A DNA stretch of 64,000 nucleotides, from positions 124,001-188,000 of the forward strand of contig DATAJS010000015.1 in NCBI GenBank assembly GCA_036262035.1, given 5' to 3'. Shown one piece after another: positions 25,408 to 34,011 of this stretch. Both the position numbers and the translations under genes were made by a program. Below the pieces are notes generated by a model that was not told where the DNA came from, did not search any database, and saw only the letters and a program-made list of their open reading frames with translations. Position 1 is the stretch's first letter; every line of letters starts with the position of its first letter. This DNA comes from Burkholderiales bacterium (GTDB taxonomy: Bacteria; Pseudomonadota; Gammaproteobacteria; Burkholderiales; SG8-41).

Positions 25408-25437
25408 CACCAACCACGCAATCTCAAGGAGGGTCTC

Positions 25438-25962
25438 ATGAACGTCACACGCATCGCCTTCGCCGCCGCCATCGCGCTCGCCGTGCCCACGGCTTACGCC
25501 GCGCAGGGCGGTCCCACCGATCCGCAGATCGCCGCCATCGTCGTCACCGCCAACCAGGTCGACATCGACGCCGGCAAGGTCGCCGAATCGCGCTCTTCCA
25601 ACAAGGAAGTGAAGGAATTCGCCAAGCGCATGGTCACCGACCACACCGGCGTCAACAAGCAGGCGACCGAGCTCGTGACCAAGCTCAAGGTCAAGCCCGA
25701 GGAGAACGACACGAGCAAATCGCTGAAGGCCGGCGGCGACGCCAGCCTCAAGAAGCTGCAGGGCCTGAAAGGCGCCGAGTTCGACAAGGCGTACGTCGAC
25801 AACGAGGTCGCGTATCACCAGGCGGTGCTCGACGCGCTCGACAAGACCCTCATCCCGAGCGCTTCGAACGCGGAGCTCAAGGCACTGCTCGTGAAAGTGC
25901 GCCCGGCGTTCGTCGCGCACCTCGAGCACGCCAAGCACCTGCAGGCGTCGCTGAAGAAGTGA
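25438..25962 (+). CDS. DUF4142 periplasmic protein
   Basis: A 174-residue exported protein with signal peptide (cleavage after AYA, residue ~21) and a strong ribosome site (AAGGAGG). The mature part is a ferritin-like helical bundle of the DUF4142 type: IVVTANQVDIDAGKVAESRS, KEFAKRMVTDHTGVN, and YVDNEVAYHQAVLDALD, with conserved His and acidic residues. Function is unknown; such proteins are common in stress-inducible operons. It is 30 bases after the sigma gene and overlaps the cupredoxin start. Confidence 0.9.
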   Translation: MNVTRIAFAAAIALAVPTAYAAQGGPTDPQIAAIVVTANQVDIDAGKVAESRSSNKEVKEFAKRMVTDHTGVNKQATELVTKLKVKPEENDTSKSLKAGGDASLKKLQGLKGAEFDKAYVDNEVAYHQAVLDALDKTLIPSASNAELKALLVKVRPAFVAHLEHAKHLQASLKK

Positions 25963-26294
25963 TCGTGCGCACCCGCCATGTCATCGGCGTCGCGGCGGCC
26001 GCCGTGGCGCTCGCGGCCGGCCTCGCCGCCGGCGCGCAGCGCGCCGCCACTCACACGGTGATCATGGAGGCGGTCGGGTTCCAGCCGCCCTCGCTCACCG
26101 TCAACGCCGGCGACACCGTGGTGTGGACGAACAAAGACCCGTTTCCCCACACCGCCACGGCGCAGGACAAGAGCTTCGACTCCGGCGAGATCGCCGCCGG
26201 GAAGTCGTGGAAGCTCGTCGCGAAGAAGAAGGGCACGTTCGCCTACGTGTGCACCTATCACCCGACGATGAAGGCAACGCTGGTCGTCAGATAG
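25959..26294 (+). CDS. Cupredoxin (plastocyanin/amicyanin-like)
   Basis: A 111-residue exported type 1 copper protein. A leader (VAAAAVALAAGLAAGAQ) precedes the beta sandwich. Copper ligands are visible: His in DPFPHTATAQ, then Cys, His and Met in YVCTYHPTMKATLVV. The start is GTG within the DUF4142 stop (GTGA); GTG 25965 is an alternative. It probably carries electrons in the periplasm and belongs to the sigma-DUF4142 operon. Confidence 0.9.
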   Translation: MIVRTRHVIGVAAAAVALAAGLAAGAQRAATHTVIMEAVGFQPPSLTVNAGDTVVWTNKDPFPHTATAQDKSFDSGEIAAGKSWKLVAKKKGTFAYVCTYHPTMKATLVVR

Positions 26295-26401
26295 GCCGCC
26301 GAGGGACGGAGCGGCTGCGACGGCAAAAAGCCCTGTTTTAACGGGTGAAATTGATGTGCGGGTGCTAGAATCACCGGCACAACTCCTCGAATTTTCGATC
26401 C

Positions 26402-28303
26402 ATGGTGGAAGGGCAGCCGGCCTCGTCCGACCCGGCCGCGCGCGCGGCGCGCGGCGAGGGCGACGCTGGACAGGGGGATCGTCGCGCCGACGTCATCGAG
26501 TACGTCGGCACGACGTCGTCCGCCGCGTGCGTCTTCGATCTCGAGACGCGCGCATGCCTCGCCGTGAACGACGCCGCCGCGGGCCTGCTCGGCGTGAGCG
26601 GCATCCCGGCGAACGCGCTCACCGTCGCCGACCTTCAGATTTCGGAAGAGCCCGGTCAGCCCGCCGCGCCGTCGCCGTTCATGCGGCGCGCGGCGATGAT
26701 CGAGCGCGTGGGCAGCGACGGCGGGGTCGTCGTGTGCGACGTCATGACGCAGGCTATCGCGGGACCCGGCCGCGGCCTGCTGCTCGCGATCCTGATCGAG
26801 CACGCCGTGCCGGCGCGCACGCGGGCGCTGTTGCGCGAGCGCGAGCAGCTGTTCGATGCGCTCGTCGAGCACGCGCCCGACATCATCGCGCGCATCGATC
26901 GCGAGCTTCGTCACGTCTACGTCAACCCGGCCGTCATCAACGCGACCGGTCTGGCTGCCTGCGACATCACCAGCGGCAGCCTTCGGCGGGGCGGAGTGCC
27001 TCTCGAGCTGTGCGCGCGCTGGGCCGCCGCAATGCGGCACGTCTTCGCATCCGGCCGTCCTTACCATTTCGAGCTGAGCTTTACGACGCCGGCCGGAGAG
27101 AAGCACTACGAGTCGCGGATGCTCCCGGAGCCCGGCGCCGACGGCTCGATCGAGACCGTGCTCGCGATCGCGCGCGACGTCACGCATCGCAGGCGCGCGG
27201 AGATCGCGCTCGCCGAAGCGCAGCGGGAGCTGAGCGCCACGGCGCACGCGGTGGAATCTCTCGCCGACGCTCTCCCGCATCCCGTGCGCATCTACGACCG
27301 GCAGCTGCGGCACGTCTACGCGAACGCTGCGAACGCGGCGCTCTCCCCGGTCGCGCCCGCCGATGTCAGGGGGCGCAGCAACCTGCAGGCGCACTACGCG
27401 GCGCACCTGGCGACGCGCTGGGACGACGAGCTGCGCCGCGCGTTCGATACCGCGCTCGCGGCGACGTCGCGCTTCGAGAGCACGCGCGGCGGCGAACGCA
27501 CGATCTACGAATCGCACGCGCTGCCGCTGACGGACGCCGCCGGTGAGGTCGACCGCGTGATCTGGGTCGCTTTCGACGTGGGACACGCCGAAAAGGCCGC
27601 GAACGAAGAAGCGCACGACGCGGCGCGCCGGCGCAACGCCCTGGTGCGCGAGGTGCACCATCGCGTCAAGAACAACCTCCAGGGCATCGTCGGGCTGCTG
27701 CGGCAGCTCGCCGATCGGGACGATGCGCTCGGACCGCCGCTGTCGAAGGCGATCGTGCAGCTGCAGGCGATCGCGGTGATCCACGGCTTGCAGGGTCAGG
27801 AGCTGCGCGAGAACGTGCCGCTCGTGGGCATGCTCGGCGAGATCGCGTCTTCGGTCGAGCGCGCCACCGGCGCCGTGATCGAATACGACGCCGCGGCCGT
27901 GCGCGACGATGCGCCGGTGAGCGTGCGCGAGAGCGAAGCGGTGACGATCGCGCTCGCGCTCAACGAGCTCATGATGAACGCCGCGAAGCACCGGCGTGAC
28001 GGCGGGCGGATCGCGATCTCCACGCTCGTGCACGCGAGGCGCGCGGTCGTGGAGGTGTCCAACGAAGGCCGGCTCGACCTCGCGTTCGATTACGCCTCGA
28101 ACGCCGGTCTGGGAACCGGCCTGGAGCTCGTCAAGGCGCTGCTGCCGCTCGACGGCGTACGCCTCTCGTATACACAGGACGGCGTTCACGTCAAAGCGAC
28201 GCTGGAGCTCGCCGCGCCGGTGCTCGTCAGCGAACAAGAAACATCGGAGACCCGAGATGACTGGGACAGGCGCAAACGCCCACATTCTGATCGTAGACGA
28301 TGA
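26402..28303 (+). CDS. Multi-PAS sensor histidine kinase (HWE/HisKA_2 type)
   Basis: A 633-residue soluble kinase. Three PAS-like domains span about residues 30-140, 150-270 and 285-400. The dimerisation/phosphoacceptor segment is VHHRVKNNLQGIVGLLRQL, with the phospho-His near residue 419, and the ATPase has the N box ALNELMMNAAKH and G2-like GLGTGLELVKALL. HRVKNN is the mark of HisKA_2/HWE kinases. It overlaps the ANTAR regulator by 47 bases, so the two form a two-component pair. No membrane helix: the signal is cytoplasmic. Confidence 0.92.
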   Translation: MVEGQPASSDPAARAARGEGDAGQGDRRADVIEYVGTTSSAACVFDLETRACLAVNDAAAGLLGVSGIPANALTVADLQISEEPGQPAAPSPFMRRAAMIERVGSDGGVVVCDVMTQAIAGPGRGLLLAILIEHAVPARTRALLREREQLFDALVEHAPDIIARIDRELRHVYVNPAVINATGLAACDITSGSLRRGGVPLELCARWAAAMRHVFASGRPYHFELSFTTPAGEKHYESRMLPEPGADGSIETVLAIARDVTHRRRAEIALAEAQRELSATAHAVESLADALPHPVRIYDRQLRHVYANAANAALSPVAPADVRGRSNLQAHYAAHLATRWDDELRRAFDTALAATSRFESTRGGERTIYESHALPLTDAAGEVDRVIWVAFDVGHAEKAANEEAHDAARRRNALVREVHHRVKNNLQGIVGLLRQLADRDDALGPPLSKAIVQLQAIAVIHGLQGQELRENVPLVGMLGEIASSVERATGAVIEYDAAAVRDDAPVSVRESEAVTIALALNELMMNAAKHRRDGGRIAISTLVHARRAVVEVSNEGRLDLAFDYASNAGLGTGLELVKALLPLDGVRLSYTQDGVHVKATLELAAPVLVSEQETSETRDDWDRRKRPHSDRRR

Positions 28304-28883
28304 CCGGCTGGTGCTGGCGCTGATCGGCCGCGGGCTGCGCGACGCCGGTTACCGCGTGACCGAAGCGAACGACAGCGCGAGCGCCTTGCGCGCGGTAGAG
28401 GCCGAGGCGCCCGATCTCGCCCTGCTCGACGTCCGCATGCCGGACATGTCGGGCGTCAAGCTGGCCGAGACGATCGCCGCCCGGCACGCGGTCCCGTTCA
28501 TGTTCCTCTCGGCCTACGACGACCCCGCGACGATCGGGCGGGCGACCGAGCTCGGAGCGCTCGGCTATCTGGTGAAACCCCTGGACGTGCCGCAGATCAT
28601 TCCGTCCATCGAAGCGGCGCTGGCGCGGGCCGCACAGATCCGCAGCCTGAAGGACACGGGCGAGCAGCTGAGCCACGCGCTCGAGACCGGGCGCGAGATC
28701 AACGTCGCCCTCGGCATCCTGATGGAGCGCCAGCGTCTCACCCGCCAGGCCGCGTACGAGCTGCTGCGCACCAGCGCACGGTCGCAGCGGCGCCGCATGC
28801 AGGAGATCGCGGCGAGCCTCGTGGACGCGCTGGACCAGCTCAACGGTCTCGCGCCCGCCCGGGAGAGGCCGCGCGACCATTGA
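28257..28883 (+). CDS. ANTAR-domain response regulator
   Basis: A 208-residue protein. The receiver (residues ~8-125) has D58 in LALLDVRMP and K107 in YLVKPLD. A coiled linker (residues 128-148) leads to a C-terminal ANTAR domain (INVALGILMERQRLTRQAAY, then MQEIAASLVDAL). ANTAR regulators bind paired hairpins in nascent RNA and prevent termination, here after phosphorylation by the overlapping HWE kinase. The start is the ATG at 28257 inside the kinase gene. Confidence 0.93.
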   Translation: MTGTGANAHILIVDDDRLVLALIGRGLRDAGYRVTEANDSASALRAVEAEAPDLALLDVRMPDMSGVKLAETIAARHAVPFMFLSAYDDPATIGRATELGALGYLVKPLDVPQIIPSIEAALARAAQIRSLKDTGEQLSHALETGREINVALGILMERQRLTRQAAYELLRTSARSQRRRMQEIAASLVDALDQLNGLAPARERPRDH

Positions 28884-29207
28884 CGCGCGTATGACAATTG
28901 TGTGATAGGTACAGCCGTTGCCTGCTTGACAGCGTCATTGGCCGCGTGTCGTCGGTGTGTCACCAAACGACGACGGTGCGCGTGAACGGCTAGGACCCCG
29001 CAACCGTCTGCGCCGTGCCGATGGACCATCGACGCGCCGCGCGCCTTTCCGCAGCGGCCGAGCGTCGCGAACGATCCCCGTCCCCGATCCAATTGAAGCG
29101 GCGGCCGCGCGTCGTCAACGAGACTGCCATCCGGACACTGATACGGTCCGGAGCGTCCATCAAGCGCGTCCCGCCCTTCGCTTGCGAGAATTGGGAGAGA
29201 GCTCGCG
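28884..29207. other. Intergenic region without a gene
   Basis: No supported ORF. A TTGACA hexamer lies at 28926-28931 without a good -10 at normal spacing. This is the leader of the REC-PAS-GAF-GGDEF-EAL gene and the first place to look for an ANTAR-controlled RNA hairpin; none was identified with confidence by eye. Confidence 0.5.
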
Positions 29208-31925
29208 ATGCGTATCGATACCGGGACGGCGAACAACCTGCGTGTCCTGATGCTGGAGGACCTCGAGCTCGACGCCGAGCTCTGCCACGAGGAGCTCAAA
29301 CGGGGCGGCCTGTCGTGCGACGTGCACCGTGTGGATACGCGGCAGGGTTTCGAGAATGCCCTCGAAGGGTGGCGCCCCGACATCATTCTTTCCGATTTCA
29401 GCATGCCGCGCTTCGACGGCATGAGCGCGCTGGGCATCGCCCGGGAGCGCACCCCTGCGACGCCGTTCATATTCGTATCCGGCACGATCGGCGAGGAGCG
29501 CGCCGTCGAAGCGATGAAGCGCGGCGCGACCGATTACGTCCTGAAGCACCACATGAACCGCCTCGTGCCGGTGGTGAAGCGCGCGCTGCGCGAGCAAAGC
29601 GAGCGCGACGCGCATCGCAAGACCGGCCGCGCGCTCGACGAGACCCGGGCGCGCCTCGACGGGATACTCGCCTCGCTCACCGACGCGGTGTGGTCGGTCT
29701 CGCTCGCGCCGATGGAAGTGAGCTACGCCAACGCCGCGGCCGAGTCGGTCTACGGGCGGCCGCTGTCGGAGCTCGTCTCGCAGCCCGGGCTCGTGCTGGA
29801 TGCGGTGCACCCCGATGACCGGGCGCGCTTCACGGCCGCCTGGGCCGACGCCGCCAACGGCGGCATGCTGGACGTCGAGCACCGCGTCATCACGCCGGAG
29901 GGCGACGTGCGCTGGATCCACGTGCGCGCGCGCGGCGTGCGCGGGGACGACGGCCGCATCGTTCGCATCGACGGCATATCGCGCAACATCACACGCCGGC
30001 GCAACGCCGAAGAGCGCGTGGCGAGGCTCACGCGCGTGCGCGCGGTGTTGAGCGGCATCAACGCCGCGATCGTCAGGGTCCGCGATCCGGCGCAGCTCTA
30101 TCACGACGCGTGTCACATCGTCGTGCACGACGGCGGGTTCGGGTTCGCCTGGGCCGGCCGGGTCGAGGGCGCCCGCGGACACATCGATCCGATCGCGCAT
30201 TGCTGTCTCGATCTGATGCTGACACGCGGCAACGGCATCGCGCTGCAGATGGGCGGCGATTCGCCGCCGGCCCTCATCGCGCAGGCCGCGCGCAGCGGAA
30301 AAGTGGTGCTGTCGAACGCGCTGCAGGGCGATGAGGCGCTGATCGAGGGCGGCCGGGACGAGCCCCGCGGCTTCCGCTCGATCGCCGTGGTGCCGATCCG
30401 GTGCGGGGACCGCATGGCGGGGGTGCTCGCGCTGTTCGGCGCGGAGCCGGACTTCTTCGGCGAGCAGGAGGTGAAGCTGCTCGACGAGCTCTCCGCGAAC
30501 CTGTCGTTCGCGATGGACTACATGGAGAAAGCGGCGAGCGTCGATTACCTCGCGTACTACGATGCCCTGACCGAGCTGCCGAACCGCAGGCTGTTCTTCG
30601 ATCGCCTCGCGCAGCTCGCGACGCTCGCGCACACCGAGCGTTACGCCTTCGCCGTCGCAGTCATCGACATCGCCCGCTTTCGCGGCATCAACGAGACGCT
30701 GGGGCCGTCAGGCGCCGACGCGATACTCACCGAGTCGGCAAAGCGGCTCCGCGATGCCGGCGGTGCGGCGGCGACGTGCGCCCGCATCACCTCGGACCGT
30801 TTCGCGCTGACCCTGCACGACCTCAACCCGGAATCGGGCGCGGCGCTCGCCATCGAGCACGTGATGAAATCCTTCGACGAGCCGTTCGAAGTCGACGGCA
30901 CCTGCGTTGCCGTGCAGGCCAGGGCCGGCGTGGCGATGTTCCCGGAGGACGGTGCGACGCCCGACGCGCTGTTCGCCAACGCCGAAGCGGCGCTCCAGCA
31001 CGCCAAGCGATCGGGTGCCCGGCTGCGCTTCTATGCGCGCGAGATGAACGCCCGCGCCGCCGAGATGCTGCAACTGGAGAACGAGCTTCACGCGGCGGTT
31101 CGCGAACGGCAATTCGTCCTGCACTACCAGCCTCGCGTCGAGCTGAGGACGGGGCGCATCTGCGGCTTCGAGGCGCTCATCCGCTGGCAGAGCCCGGCAC
31201 GCGGGCTGGTCCCGCCCGGCGTCTTCATTCCGCTGCTGGAAGACACCGGCCTGGTCCTGCACGTCGGGCGCTGGGCCCTGCAGCAGGCGGCCGCGGATGC
31301 GGCGCAGTGGCATCGCGACGGCATCGTCATGCCTCCGATCGGAGTGAACGTCTCCGCCGTTCAGCTTCGCGAATCCGATTTCGTCGACCACGTGCTCGAT
31401 GCGATCGCGAGCGTCGGCGGAAGCCGTTCGTCCATCGAGCTCGAGCTGACCGAGTCGGTGGTGATGTCCGACGTCGAAGGCAATGCGCGCAAGCTCGCCG
31501 CCATCCGCGACGCGGGCGTGCGTATCGCAATCGACGACTTCGGCACGGGTTATTCGTCTCTCGCCTATCTCGCGCGCTTGCCCGTCGATGCGCTCAAGAT
31601 CGACCGCTCGTTCGTCTCTTCGATGAACGACAGTCCGGTGCAGATGGCGATCGTCACCACGGTGATCTCGCTCGCACGCAGCCTCGGCTTGAGCGCGGTA
31701 GCCGAAGGCGTCGAGAGCGAGGACGAAGCGCGCGTGCTGGCCACGCTGCGCTGCGACGAAGGCCAGGGCTTTCTGTACAGCCGCCCCGTGCCCGCGGCGG
31801 CGGTGCCCGCATTGCTGACCCGCATGGGAAATGCCGAGGACGACCGCACGCCGCTGCGCGCGCTGCAGCGCGCGGCGCACGAGAGGACGGTGTCGCGCCT
31901 GCGCCGCCTGCTCGGCCGGGGTTAG
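29208..31925 (+). CDS. REC-PAS-GAF-GGDEF-EAL c-di-GMP phosphodiesterase
   Basis: A 905-residue cytoplasmic protein. Order: receiver (residues ~5-125, acceptor Asp in ILSDFSMP, Lys in YVLKHH), PAS (~145-265), GAF-like (~285-435), GGDEF-like (~440-605) and EAL (~615-870). The GGDEF signature is replaced by TSDRF, so it should not make c-di-GMP. The EAL domain keeps FEALIRW, NVSAVQL, ELTESVVM, IDDFGTGYSSL and LKIDRSFV, so it should hydrolyse it. The start is ATG 29208 after GGGAGAGA. A paralog with the same order is at 34012-36624. Confidence 0.93.
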   Translation: MRIDTGTANNLRVLMLEDLELDAELCHEELKRGGLSCDVHRVDTRQGFENALEGWRPDIILSDFSMPRFDGMSALGIARERTPATPFIFVSGTIGEERAVEAMKRGATDYVLKHHMNRLVPVVKRALREQSERDAHRKTGRALDETRARLDGILASLTDAVWSVSLAPMEVSYANAAAESVYGRPLSELVSQPGLVLDAVHPDDRARFTAAWADAANGGMLDVEHRVITPEGDVRWIHVRARGVRGDDGRIVRIDGISRNITRRRNAEERVARLTRVRAVLSGINAAIVRVRDPAQLYHDACHIVVHDGGFGFAWAGRVEGARGHIDPIAHCCLDLMLTRGNGIALQMGGDSPPALIAQAARSGKVVLSNALQGDEALIEGGRDEPRGFRSIAVVPIRCGDRMAGVLALFGAEPDFFGEQEVKLLDELSANLSFAMDYMEKAASVDYLAYYDALTELPNRRLFFDRLAQLATLAHTERYAFAVAVIDIARFRGINETLGPSGADAILTESAKRLRDAGGAAATCARITSDRFALTLHDLNPESGAALAIEHVMKSFDEPFEVDGTCVAVQARAGVAMFPEDGATPDALFANAEAALQHAKRSGARLRFYAREMNARAAEMLQLENELHAAVRERQFVLHYQPRVELRTGRICGFEALIRWQSPARGLVPPGVFIPLLEDTGLVLHVGRWALQQAAADAAQWHRDGIVMPPIGVNVSAVQLRESDFVDHVLDAIASVGGSRSSIELELTESVVMSDVEGNARKLAAIRDAGVRIAIDDFGTGYSSLAYLARLPVDALKIDRSFVSSMNDSPVQMAIVTTVISLARSLGLSAVAEGVESEDEARVLATLRCDEGQGFLYSRPVPAAAVPALLTRMGNAEDDRTPLRALQRAAHERTVSRLRRLLGRG

Positions 31926-31938
31926 GGGGTGGAGGAAA

Positions 31939-31979
31939 GGAGGTTCAAGGAGCGAACCTTGGTTTCCCTCCTTGGCGTT
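31939..31979. repeat. Dispersed hairpin repeat, copy 2
   Basis: GGAGGTTCAAGGAG at 31939-31952 and CCTCCTTGGCGTT at 31967-31979, with GAACC/GGTTT inside, match the repeat at 11051-11094 almost base for base. It lies between two convergent genes and is followed at once by a terminator hairpin. Confidence 0.65.
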
Positions 31980-31984
31980 CACCG

Positions 31985-32026
31985 AAACCGAAGTGTTTCG
32001 GGCGTCAGCCCGGAACACTTCGGTTT
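31985..32026. terminator. Bidirectional terminator hairpin
   Basis: AAACCGAAGTGTT (31985-31997) pairs with AACACTTCGGTTT (32014-32026), and CGGGC with GCCCG inside, giving a 19-bp stem with one T-G pair and loop GTCA. It overlaps the last codons of the leftward response regulator and ends both converging transcripts. Confidence 0.8.
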
Positions 32027-32448
32027 ATGGCGAGCCAGTAATAGCCGGCCTGGCGCGTCACGTCGGCGAGCGCGTTGAAATCCACCGGCTTGACGACGTA
32101 GCTGTTCACGCCGAGGTCGTACGTCCTGGCGAGATCGCTCTCTTCTTGCGACGAGGTCATCACGACCACCGGGATGCGCCTGGTGTGCTCGTCCGCCTTG
32201 ATCGCGGTGAGCACCTCGATGCCGCCGACCTTGGGCATCTTCAGATCGAGGAACACCAGTCGCGGGTGGACGTCGGGCCGGCTCGCGTAGCGGCCCTTGC
32301 GGAAGATGTACTCGAGCGCTTCCTCGCCGTCCTTCACCCACGTGATGTTGTTGGCCACCTTGCCGCTCTTCAACGCGGTCATGGTGAGCTCGGCGTCGAG
32401 CGGGTTGTCTTCTACCAGCAAGATCTCGATCTGCTCAAACTCTTCCAT
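32005..32448 (-). CDS. Single-domain response regulator (Rcp1-like)
   Basis: A 147-residue receiver with the extended loop of Rcp1-type regulators that pair with bacteriophytochrome-like kinases: [13 protein letters not shown] at the N-terminus, D68 in [17 protein letters not shown]120 in YVVKPVD. The start at 32448 follows GAGGAGC; longer frames upstream are the kinase read out of frame. It overlaps the kinase gene by 14 bases, so it is that kinase's partner. Its final codons lie inside the terminator hairpin. Confidence 0.92.
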   Translation of the reverse strand: MEEFEQIEILLVEDNPLDAELTMTALKSGKVANNITWVKDGEEALEYIFRKGRYASRPDVHPRLVFLDLKMPKVGGIEVLTAIKADEHTRRIPVVVMTSSQEESDLARTYDLGVNSYVVKPVDFNALADVTRQAGYYWLAINRSVPG

Positions 32449-33979
32449 CGCTGCTGCTCCTCGGAAGGGTGAAATAGAACGTCGCGCCGACACCCGGCTC
32501 GCCCTCGGCCCAGACACGGCCGCCGTGCCGCGTGATGATGCGGTGCACGAGCGCGAGGCCCACACCGGTCCCCGGGAAGTCCGACTGATCGTGCAGCCGC
32601 TGGAACACCCCGAAGAGCTTCGCCCCGTAGCGCGGGTCGAAACCGGCGCCGTTGTCGCGGACGAAGTAGGTGTGCTCCCTGGCGTCGCTGATCGCGTTGA
32701 CCTCTATTGTGGGGTTTTCTTTCTTGCCTGAAAACTTGAACGCGTTTGAAAGCAGGTTGATCCACACCTGCGCGAGCAGGCTGCGGTCGCCGAGCGCCTG
32801 CGGCAGGTGCCCCAGCTTGAGCTCGTGGGTCGCTTCGGGGTTCTGCGTCTTGAGCTGCTCGAAGTTCAGCCTGACGAGATCCTCCATGTCGACGCTGCGC
32901 ATCTGCAGCGACTGGCGCCCCAGCCGCGAGAACGCCAGCAGATCGTCGATGAGGGTGCCCATGCGCGCGGCTTCAGACCGAACGATGCCGAGCTTCCTCT
33001 TCGCCTCGTCGTCGAGCGAGGTCTCGTGGTGCTCGGCGAGCAGCTTGGAGAAACCCACGATGGCGCGCACCGGGGCGCGCAGGTCGTGCGAGACCGAGTA
33101 GCTGAAGCTCTCGAGCTCCTTGTTCGCCGCGGCGAGCTGCTCGGTGCGCTGGGTGACGCGCTCCTCGAGCTCGCCGTTCAGCTGCGTGAGCTCCTCCTGC
33201 ACCCGGCGCAGCTCCGCTTCGACCTGCTGCCGCTCGACGACCTGCTGCTCGAGGCTCGCGTTCGACTGCTCGAGCTGCGAGCTGCGCTGCTCGATCTCGC
33301 CGAGCATGCGGTTGAAGGCGTCGGCGAGATAGCCGATCTCGTCCTGGGTCGTCTTCGGCGCGCGCAGCGAATAATCCCGCGTCTCGACGACCTCGCGCGC
33401 CACGTCGCGCATCGCGAGTATCGGGTGCGTGACGGTGCGCTGGAGCCACCACGCCACGATCAGCGACACGCCGAGCGCGCCCAGCAGCACGAGCACGAGG
33501 ATGGTGAGATAGGCGCGCAGGTGCTGGCCCGCGTCGTAATCGGCCTTGATGTAGAGCGTGCCGAGCGGCGAGTCCGCGGTGCCGAGGCGCTTGAAGAGCA
33601 CCGCGGTCGCGCCGTGCACGCGGATGCCGTCGGTGTCGGGCTTGCCGGGGATCTCGGCGTTCTCCCGGCCGGGCTCGCGCGCGTAGGTCGCGAAGACGAG
33701 GCCGCGGGCGTTGTAGAGCGCGGCCGCCTTGACCAGCGGTTTGGCGTAAAGCAGCTCGAGGTTTTCCTCGGCCACGCGCGCATCGTCGAACTTCAGCGCC
33801 GCGGCGCTCGCACGGCCGACGATCTCGGCCTGGGTGGCGAGATCTTCGAGCAGCGTGCGCTCGTACAGCCGCATGTCCTGGTAGAGCATCGCCGCGCCGG
33901 CGACGACCAGCGCGATCAGCGTCGTGGCCAGCGTCGCCAGCACGAGCCGGCGGCGCACCGAGCGCGAACCGTGGGGCAT
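32435..33979 (-). CDS. Membrane sensor histidine kinase with CHASE8-like domain and HAMP
   Basis: A 514-residue inner-membrane kinase. Two membrane helices (about residues 12-32 and 148-170) flank a periplasmic CHASE8-like domain ([20 protein letters not shown]). HAMP ([17 protein letters not shown]) and a long coiled coil lead to HisKA ([20 protein letters not shown]) and the ATPase ([33 protein letters not shown]). The start ATG is at 33979; a much longer frame running upstream is the neighbouring gene read out of frame. It pairs with the Rcp1-like regulator. Confidence 0.92.
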   Translation of the reverse strand: MPHGSRSVRRRLVLATLATTLIALVVAGAAMLYQDMRLYERTLLEDLATQAEIVGRASAAALKFDDARVAEENLELLYAKPLVKAAALYNARGLVFATYAREPGRENAEIPGKPDTDGIRVHGATAVLFKRLGTADSPLGTLYIKADYDAGQHLRAYLTILVLVLLGALGVSLIVAWWLQRTVTHPILAMRDVAREVVETRDYSLRAPKTTQDEIGYLADAFNRMLGEIEQRSSQLEQSNASLEQQVVERQQVEAELRRVQEELTQLNGELEERVTQRTEQLAAANKELESFSYSVSHDLRAPVRAIVGFSKLLAEHHETSLDDEAKRKLGIVRSEAARMGTLIDDLLAFSRLGRQSLQMRSVDMEDLVRLNFEQLKTQNPEATHELKLGHLPQALGDRSLLAQVWINLLSNAFKFSGKKENPTIEVNAISDAREHTYFVRDNGAGFDPRYGAKLFGVFQRLHDQSDFPGTGVGLALVHRIITRHGGRVWAEGEPGVGATFYFTLPRSSSDGRV

Positions 33980-34011
33980 CGGCGAAAGCGGGAGAACCGG
34001 CGCGCGCTGCG

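Noticed and set aside
26258-28285. Antisense frame of 675 codons over the PAS kinase
   Set aside because: Composition is His/Arg/Asp-rich noise; the plus strand encodes a kinase with all catalytic motifs.
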